Shown one piece after another: positions 56,993 through 64,000 of a stretch of DNA of 64,000 bases (within the stretch, counting starts at the first letter, position 1; every line of letters begins with the position of its first letter). Both the position numbers and the translations under genes were made by a program. A model generated the notes under the pieces. That model was not told where the DNA came from. It was given only the letters and a program-made list of their open reading frames with translations, and ran no database searches. Source of the DNA: Phytophthora hibernalis (taxonomy: Eukaryota; Oomycota; Peronosporomycetes; Peronosporales; Peronosporaceae); assembly GCA_012656075.1 (NCBI GenBank), contig JAAKBF010000403.1:744001-808000 (forward strand), given 5' to 3'.

Positions 56993-59017
56993 TTAGCCGC
57001 GACGCAGGTGGTTGCGCTTTTGGATCAACTGGAAAACCTCAGCACTGCCGCTCCCATACGCCACCGACAACAAGGTTGAACCCGACGCGTAGTCTTCCCA
57101 CTGGAGATTAGCTCCATGGTTCAGCAGCAGTTGAACCACTTCCGGGTGCCGACGCCCAACCGCAATGACCAACGCAGAGAACCCTCCGAGGTTGTGCAAA
57201 TCGATTCCCGCTCTTGCATCCAGCAGCATGCGCACAATTTCGAGGTGTCCTTCGTGGGCAGCACACATCAACGCGGTCCAGCCTTCATCGTCCGTCGCGT
57301 CAACGAATGACCCAGCGGCGAGAAGTGCATGCACAACGCGAGGATAACCATACTCGGCAGCCACAATCAGACCGGTAGCTCCGTTGTGGACTCGTGCTTC
57401 AACGCTTGCATTCCAACCCAGCAGTAGCTGAACAATCTCCACGTTGTCCGCAAAAACTGCAGCAAGAAGTGGAGTCCAACCCGTATTATCAGGCAAATCA
57501 ATCGTCGTGCCGCAATCCAGAAGCACGCGCACGACTTCAAGATGATTGTTCAGTGCCGCAATTCTTAGAGCAGTTCCTCCGTTGTGGTCTTGGTTGTCGA
57601 TGTTCGAACCAAAGTCCAACATCAATTGAACCACTTGAACATGTCCGCCTTGGGCAGCTCGAATGAGTGGGGTCCAGCCTTTGTCGTCATGCCGGACAAC
57701 CGATGCTCCTCCATTTAGGAGCGCTCGAGCAATGTTCAACTGACCAGCCTTAGCAGCAATTTCCAGAGCAGTAGATCCATCGTAGCGCTGCTTATCAATG
57801 GCTACTCTCCGATCAAGCAGCAGTGCAACGACGTTTAAATGCCCTTCTTGAGCGGCAATCATCAGCGGGGTGCTTCCTATAGCATCACCCGCCTCGATAT
57901 TTGCTCCGGCATTCAACAGCACCCTTACGACTTCTTCTTGTCCGTGCTCAGCAGCAATCCAAAGCGCCGTGGCCTGGTTAGGTCCTTGCCTATTGACCAC
58001 TACTTCTCGTTGCTGCTGAAGCTGCATGTAAACTTGCAGGTCTCCGCCATACCCATTTGATATTGGAGGCGCAAGCCGGCTGGGAGGATGTCTGTGGATG
58101 TTGACAAGCTCGTCCAGTATCACCTGGATAACTTCGACGCGGCCTCTTTGGGCTGCTCTCATGAGCGGAGTCCATGCGATTGCATTCGCTACGTCGACAT
58201 CAGCCCCAACACCAAGAAGCGTGCGAACAACCTCAAACTGTTCGTGATCGCACGCCATCGTCAGAGCTGTTTCTCCATTGAGGCAAGCTCGGTTAACGTT
58301 TGCATTCCACTGAATCAGCAGCTGAACGATCTGAACGTGACCCTCTCTCGCTGCGGCCATGAGAGGCGTACAGCCTTCGTCGTCGGCCAAGTCAACCGAT
58401 GCGTCACTGCGAAGGAGGTCTTGCACGATGACTAGCTGACCAACTTCGCAAGCAAAGCGGAGAGCAGTAGCACCCGTGCAGTTTCGGTAGTTAACGATTG
58501 CCTTCCTGTTCAGCAGTAGACTCACAATGTCCGGTCGTCCTTCTCGCGCAGCAAACATCAATGGCGTTCGCCTGGTGCCATCGGTGACGTTCACTGCTGC
58601 TCCTCCGTCCAACAGCACACGTACCACAGCATAGTGACCATGGAGAACGGCTAGCTTCAAAGCTGAGGTTCCGTCCTCACGCCGCCAATTGACTGGTATG
58701 TTTCTCGCCAGCAACCGTTTAGTCATTTCGGTGAGACCTTCTTGAGCAACGATCAGCAGAGGACTCACTCCTTTGATCTCGGCTAGCTGCATCACTGCTT
58801 CATCTTCAACATCCGAAGCAAAGCTCGCGACGGCATCATCGACCATTTGATTGTCAAGTTCAGTCTCATCACCAACGAAAGCCTGTGGTTCGAAGAGTGT
58901 ATGCTCGGTCTGGTTATCCTCGCTGTCTTCGACTGGGCTTGGCTCGCATATGACTCGCTTCGCCTTCCCAGAGACGAAAGTCTCACGTGGCATCGCTGCA
59001 TTGTAGAGCTTCGCCAT
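56993..59017 (-). CDS. Ankyrin protein with 17 repeats
   Basis: A 674-residue frame with no indel. An acidic N-terminus of about 85 residues precedes 17 ankyrin repeats, beginning with SPLLIVAQEGLTEMTKRLL and ending near STLLSVAYGSGSAEVFQLI. From repeat 2 on, two types largely alternate: a TPLM.AA..GH...VQLLL type and a TAL.IA...Q..VVR.LL type. A 30-residue Pro/Gln-containing insertion (about residues 320-350) interrupts repeat 7/8. The ATG at 59017 is the first after an in-frame TAG about 40 nt upstream. The gene is convergent with LEO1, 134 bp apart. The protein is a partner-binding scaffold; no catalytic domain is present. Confidence 0.9.
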   Translation of the reverse strand: MAKLYNAAMPRETFVSGKAKRVICEPSPVEDSEDNQTEHTLFEPQAFVGDETELDNQMVDDAVASFASDVEDEAVMQLAEIKGVSPLLIVAQEGLTEMTKRLLARNIPVNWRREDGTSALKLAVLHGHYAVVRVLLDGGAAVNVTDGTRRTPLMFAAREGRPDIVSLLLNRKAIVNYRNCTGATALRFACEVGQLVIVQDLLRSDASVDLADDEGCTPLMAAAREGHVQIVQLLIQWNANVNRACLNGETALTMACDHEQFEVVRTLLGVGADVDVANAIAWTPLMRAAQRGRVEVIQVILDELVNIHRHPPSRLAPPISNGYGGDLQVYMQLQQQREVVVNRQGPNQATALWIAAEHGQEEVVRVLLNAGANIEAGDAIGSTPLMIAAQEGHLNVVALLLDRRVAIDKQRYDGSTALEIAAKAGQLNIARALLNGGASVVRHDDKGWTPLIRAAQGGHVQVVQLMLDFGSNIDNQDHNGGTALRIAALNNHLEVVRVLLDCGTTIDLPDNTGWTPLLAAVFADNVEIVQLLLGWNASVEARVHNGATGLIVAAEYGYPRVVHALLAAGSFVDATDDEGWTALMCAAHEGHLEIVRMLLDARAGIDLHNLGGFSALVIAVGRRHPEVVQLLLNHGANLQWEDYASGSTLLSVAYGSGSAEVFQLIQKRNHLRRG

Positions 59018-59328
59018 GATAGATTCTTCGAGGTAGATGCTTGTGCCTTCAATGCGGAGCTTGGGCTAGCACGCGGTAGCTTGCTACTGGGTCCTGCGTG
59101 TTGGGACGACGGTCGCGATCTGAATTCCACGACTGTCGACGTGGAAACCCTGAAGCCAGCCGCGCCGCTTCAACCTCGTGGTGTCGTGCATTGCGTTCAG
59201 TTGACTGTCCACATGTGCTCTCGGGTATGCTTGCACGAGTGTTTTTCATTGACGTGCGTTAAGCTAGAGCCGCATCCTAGCATTGCTTCACGCCTGTCTA
59301 TCGTCTACGACACCCATGGCTTGGACTT

Positions 59329-62071
59329 TCATTTCTGCATGAGGAACAGGCAGCCGTCCATGACGCTACGGAATGCATCACCCACCGCGGCGTGCAGCTC
59401 TTCGGGGGCCATGTCATCACTGCTAGGAGTGGCATCGCGCCATTTGGAACGCGTGCGCAGGCCCTTGAGATATCGCAGCAGACTCAAATCACCTTGGGGG
59501 AGTGCTAGCAGCAGCGTGCCTTTAGGCAGCACCTCATCACGCACTTGCTGCAGGAACGCATCCACCTTTTCGCAGTGAGCTTGCTGCTCAGCCATCCACA
59601 CCTCGTGCTTGGCTACGAAGGTGTTGCACACTGCGGCACTTGCGCTCGGCGGCTCGATTTCCACCCAGCAGAGGTCCGGCAGTGAGGCTTCGCTTGAGTC
59701 AGATGAGCCCGTGCCCAAAGCTTCAGCGAGATTGGTTTTCAGTGTCTCCCATGACGAGCAATCTTCCACCTTTACAATGGCGCAACCCGATGAGTTTGAA
59801 GAGCTTGCTTTACTGATAGCCTTCACCGCCCGAGCATGGCGAAAAGGGCTTTGCGAGTGAGCTTTGTGGTCGCCACTAGCGTAGAGATCCCATGGTTTCC
59901 GCTCAAGGTCGGTGGAACTCTGCAGGCGCAGCATCGTCATCTTCTTCTCCAAAGCAAAAACCTTGTCCACGATTGAGTCGAAAGCGCCACCCGACGAGAC
60001 TGCCTCTGGGATACCAAACCAAGGTCCTTCACGAACCTTCAGTAGCAGTAGCTCCAACGATGCGATTGCGTCCTCCGCTGAATCGTGCCCAGCCTGGATC
60101 TGCATCTGGATGTCCTTCTTCAGGTATGTCTTGGTCAGATATTTGAGAGACGTACGGAACGGAAATCCACGTTGATGAGGGTACAGGATCGACGTGTCCG
60201 CAATCGTAGGATGCACCAAGCGCATTGCACGCAGGTCACTCGTCAAAGAGTGTCCCACAAGAATCGTGTCTGAGAAGAGGAATCGAGTCGTCAGATCCCG
60301 CTGCACGTCCGCAAGTATGTATTTTGTGTCGCGCAGGGTCTCCTCTGAAATACCGCTGAACTCCGTGTGGTAGTTAATGATGGCGCTCTGCGGCTTCACC
60401 AACTGGTCGTATACGACGGCGCCCTTGATGTCAACCACAGTCACGCGCGTAAGTTCCATGCCGATGTCCGTCTCACACATTTCACAGTCCAGCGCGTAAA
60501 TGAAGCTGCTACTTGAGGACACACTCGCCACCGTTTCGTCCGTCTCCATCGCCTCACCCTCTTCATCATCCGAAGCAGGTGCTGGCGTTTCTACTGCCAC
60601 AGTCGGCCGGGGTTTCGTCGCTATATACCGGTCGCGTGTGCTTCCGTTTGTGGCCTCTAGGAGTTGACGCTGCTCCTCCTCCACGTCGATCGGGTAGCCG
60701 TGCTGCTTCATTTCTTCGGGTGAGAGCATGTAATTCGCAAACGCCTCTGGCGTCGAGGGTTCTTCCTCTTTCTCCCCAATTTTGCTGTTCGCCTCGGTCG
60801 AGGCTTCCTTCGACGAACCGTTGGCGTGCGTCTTATTTTTCAAAATCAGCGTCCCATCGGCTGATCGGGGCACATCCATAGCAACCGCCTTTGCAAGCGA
60901 CAACCAGATTGAGCGTGGCTTGTCGACACCACGGCGCTTCTTGGCTAAATGTTCAGGCGTCTCGTGCGCGTACGTCTCGTCCGTCACGGCATCCGTTCGG
61001 AACTCGTGCATGCTGCCATCATCACTGACCAGCACGTCAAGCGTGTACGCGTCGTCGTCTTCCTCCTCCATCACCGCATCCTGATCTGTGGGAGTCTCTT
61101 CAGTAGTAGGCTTCGACGTGCGCTGTCTCCACTTCAGATGCAGCAAGTCGCCGTCCAGCTCCCACGTTCCACCCATCGGCTGACTCTTGCGTGTAAACTT
61201 TCCCTCTGGCACGAACACCAGTTCGTCCGTAAACCCGGCCGAGTGTTTCATCAAGAACGTCAGTTCATGCGCGTAGAAGAGTTCATCCGCCGACAGTTCG
61301 TGCGTGTCCACCGTCGGGCGCGGAAACCTGTACACAAGCTCGGGCAGCGGAGCCTCCGTCTTCCTGATCTGGTTCAGCTCCTGCTTGGTCAGCATCACCG
61401 GGACGCTGGAGCAGCCGTCAAAGAAGCCCAACTTGGCTCGGTACTTCTGCAGCACCGACGGGTGCATCCTTCCGAGCAGCACCACGCAGACCTTGGTCGG
61501 CAGCTCTGTCTCTGGCATCAGCAACGGCAGCAAGTAGGGGCTCACCACGCCCTTCTGCTTCCTGCTGCCTCCTCTCAGCACATTGAGCACGAGCTTCTGC
61601 ACGTCCTCCACGTCCAGTCGCTTCCTGCTGCGAGCAGCTGCCATCCACGTGGCAAAGTCCAGAAGCACATGGCTACATGGCTGTTGTCTTGGGTGCTTCA
61701 CGATCAGGTCTTCAGTGTATATGCGGTCGTCTTGGTGGTCGTCACGTCTAGTGTAGCCATTTCCACTGCTGTTGTAGCGTACTGGCTGGCGGTGGGACAG
61801 CGGCGTGCGGTTGTCATAAACTGAGGAAGATTCTACAGCTCTGGGGACCTGTAGGGACGAGTGCAGACGCTTGCGCGGGTTGCTATTGGACGTGGGGGTA
61901 AAGGGGAGGAGGTCCGGGCGGAAGCGGAGGCTGTAGAGGGGGCTGAAAGGTGCTTGACACACCGACGGGTACGGGAGACGAAGACGAAGTAGTGGAAGGG
62001 ACGGCGGGGGCTGTCGTGGTCGGCTCGGCCTCCTGGCCCTCCTCGAGGATCTCACCGTCTTCGTAGTCCAT
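59329..62071 (-). CDS. REX1-type RNA 3'-5' exonuclease (DEDDh)
   Basis: The exonuclease domain lies in the second half. Motif I is ALDCEMCETDIG, followed by HTEFSGIS; motif II is ILVGHSLTSDLRAM with ADTSILYPH; motif III is GHDSAEDAIASLELLLL. This order is typical of REX1/REXO1, which trims the 3' ends of 5S rRNA, tRNA and snoRNA in yeast. The start at 62071 (MDYEDGEILEEGQEAE) reads into a Pro-rich segment. One extra base in the G runs at 61894-61906 (+ strand) breaks the frame before PTSNSNPRKRL; removing it gives 913 residues ending at 59329. A start at 62115 in the other frame would avoid the indel but gives an unnatural N-terminus. The C-terminal 200 residues carry no known domain. Confidence 0.87.
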
Positions 62072-63660
62072 TTCGATGGTGTTGGCAGATAATGACCGCT
62101 ACACCATAGTGACATTAAATGGTGTAAGGGCTATGTGGTAAATGGCTAGCCAATGGAATGCAGACGAAAATACTTGGCTTCAGTATGTGGCGGCAAGTTG
62201 AAGTGCTCAGCGCATCAAATAGGCCTCTTGGCTGGGAATTTCGTGCCGTACCATGAGTACAATAGCTAGTTCCGGGTCTTCACTGTCGTCCTCACAGCTA
62301 CCACGCAGGTGTCGGGAATTTGCCTGCGGAACTTCCGCCACGCCCGCTCATACTCTGTGGGTGACTTGTTGGGTCTCGACCTGCTTTGACACCAATTTAT
62401 CGCTTGCGGATCCTTCTAGTACTGCCAGCATTCCTCGACTTGATTAATGACGGGGTGCAAGAAGTTGGCATCAATGGGATCGGTTTAGTGATGCGCATCA
62501 GCCAATTGACGAAGAAATTGCGTCACCCATTCCTGAGAAGTTCGCACTCGTTGTACAAGTACTCATTGTTGCTTCATCGATGATCACATCCACCTGAGAA
62601 CTTGGAATACGAGAGTCCGACCATTTGCAAAGATCCCGTTGAAAGAGCTCGAAAGAGTGCCGTGCTAGAAAAAAACACAATTCCATTGTGTAACATTCCT
62701 AGAGCAACAGCAACATACTCCGAAAAAATACAGACTCGACTTCACTCAGACATCACTTGGCAAGTTCACCACTCAAGAAATTGGTTCTCTCAAACAAATC
62801 GAGAAACTGAGACCTACGATGCACCAGAGGCTAGTTAGTATCTCACCACTTCTGATCATCTAAAGTCACGGAGCCCCGCATCGATCAAACTTTGCCTTGT
62901 ACGGGTCCTGAACTTCCATCGAGCCAAATTGAAGTGTCACCGAGGATAGTTCGCGATTCTTACCGTATGAAAGTCATCCTCACGTTTTCCTAACATGTAC
63001 GTGAAACTTCGAAGTACTCGTATGAAGGAATGATAGCACTTCATGCTCGAGCTAACTTACATGTAGCCCGCAGCAATGAAAAGTCTACCTAACGGTAAAT
63101 GCACGGAACTTCATGACAAGCTCAGAGTCCAACGCACGTGTGGGCTGCCACGTGGAATGGCATTGCGCCGCAGCCTTTACAGGCCGTGTTGCCCAAGCAA
63201 CTTGCCTTCGGAACCTGAACGAGCTCTGACAGGGAATCAAGCCATCTTGAAGGCACGCGCGCGGATTTGAGAACGAATCTGCACCAGCAAAAACGAGCCG
63301 CCAACCTCGTAAGCACCGCCGTCGACGAATGAATTTTGCCATGTGCAAGCCGAAGCTTGCACTGCAAGTTGCAGTACCACTGGCACTGCCAGTGCTGTTC
63401 GCATGTGACAGCCGGATAGCTGTCCATGACGTCAACACGAGCGGATCGGTAGACGAATCCATGTTCAAATGATTCAGCCAATCAAATCTTTGACGTGGCA
63501 AACGTAGCAAGTTACAGTACATGTACTCAGAATTTTTACAATATATTATATTCTGCATCCTTTTAATCTTGGTTTACGTATTCTTTCATATAAAAACATA
63601 CAGGTTCATGAATGAATGTTCTTCATGAGCCATTCGTCGACAGATCCATGTTTCGTGTAC
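62072..63660. other. Intergenic region between REX1 and cystathionine gamma-lyase
   Basis: No gene is supported over about 1.6 kb. Frames such as 62602-62838 (+) and 63122-63481 (-) lack domains. A GTACATGTAC palindrome lies near 63518. Confidence 0.45.
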
Positions 63661-63678
63661 GTCAGTTTCCATTTTGCC
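63661..63678 (+). promoter_or_regulatory. Oomycete-type Inr/FPR core promoter
   Basis: GTCAGTTTCCATTTTGCC combines an initiator-like TCAGTTTCC with an FPR-like CCATTTTG. It lies about 30-45 nt upstream of the ATG at 63706, the usual place for this oomycete core element. Confidence 0.5.
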
Positions 63679-63705
63679 GTCTCGAGCACAAGTCCCTTCC
63701 TCACC

Positions 63706-64000
63706 ATGAGCAGCGCCGCCTCCAAGTACGTCGACGAGCACCACGGCTTCGGCACGACCGCCATCCACGAGGGCCAGTCGCCCGACGAGCACACGGGCGC
63801 CGTGGCTGTGCCCATCACGCTGGCCAGCACCTTCGCGCAGGCGTCTCCGGGCGTCGTGGCCGGTCGTGGCCAGGCCAATTCCTTCGGTAAGGGCTGGAGT
63901 ATTCGCGCACGGGCAACCCGACGCGTGGCGCCCTGGAGCGCGCACTGGCTGCGTGCGAGAAGGGCCGCTTCGCTGTGTGCTACTCGTCCGGCATGGCGGC
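63706..64000 (+). CDS. Cystathionine gamma-lyase (PLP enzyme), 5' part
   Basis: The N-terminus GFGTTAIHEGQSPDEHTGAV then PITLASTFAQ is the Cys/Met-metabolism PLP-enzyme signature. In a second frame it continues EYSRTGNPTRGALERALAAC and GRFAVCYSSGMA, the substrate/PLP-binding region. The enzyme splits cystathionine to cysteine, 2-oxobutyrate and ammonia in transsulfuration. One C is missing near 63893-63894 (GGC before TGGAG), which breaks the frame. The gene runs off the right edge of the window, so only about 99 codons are visible. Confidence 0.87.
   Translation, partial: MSSAASKYVDEHHGFGTTAIHEGQSPDEHTGAVAVPITLASTFAQASPGVVAGRGQANSFGKGWSIRARATRRVAPWSAHWLRARRAASLCATRPAWR

Noticed and set aside
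61883..62115. REX1 start at 62115 in the long uninterrupted frame
   Set aside because: The N-terminus in that frame is Arg/Ser/Pro-rich noise, while the 62071 start in the other frame gives an acidic, natural beginning that joins after one base is removed.

Overview
The window is nuclear DNA of a eukaryote with compact genes, short GT-AG introns (mostly 61-77 nt), GC-rich coding sequence and oomycete-type Inr/FPR core promoters. The gene set, together with MULE/C48-protease and hAT transposon relics, fits an oomycete of the Phytophthora group. The species is an inference; it cannot be read from the sequence.

Layout. 1-12.9 kb is transposon-dominated and gene-poor: a decayed Mutator-like element with an Ulp1-type protease module, a decayed hAT element, unrecognised broken ORFs, a tRNA-Trp-like sequence and two small inverted-repeat elements. 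13.0-20.8 kb holds three host genes on +: an LRAT-domain protein, a lipin-family protein whose catalytic DxDxT motif reads QxDxA, and a TPR/IQ-motif protein. 20.8-35.3 kb is one tandem array of about 97 units of 149-150 bp, placed directly behind the TPR/IQ gene and open in five of six frames unit by unit. 35.6-43 kb has a small hAT-type MITE, a kinesin-2 motor gene (-), a diverged inverted duplication and an ankyrin gene (+). 43.4-54.5 kb has a head-to-head pair: a Cdc6/Orc1 AAA+ gene with a PWWP-like region and four copies of an unfamiliar 'GW...YDYF.P' module (-), and a paralogue (+) with the same 2+2 modules but no ATPase. Both promoters carry E2F-like sites and a shared ~52-bp element. 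54.6-64 kb is gene-dense: a six-exon coiled-coil gene whose start codon overlaps that of a divergent LEO1 gene, a 17-repeat ankyrin gene, a REX1-type exonuclease and the 5' end of a cystathionine gamma-lyase gene.

Data quality. Most multi-kilobase genes are broken by single-base indels, usually at homopolymers. Correcting each restores a frame whose length divides exactly by three and keeps the expected domains. I read these mainly as assembly or base-calling errors, so the genes are annotated as CDS. The same caution applies to the frame changes in the tandem array (G4 versus G5 runs).

How the genes fit together. There is no operon logic. The best functional cluster is replication and chromatin: the Cdc6-like gene with its module-sharing paralogue (both with G1/S-type promoter sites), LEO1 of the PAF1 complex, and REX1 in RNA 3'-end processing. 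The strongest candidates for something undescribed are the GW/YDYF module family and the 14.5-kb coding minisatellite.
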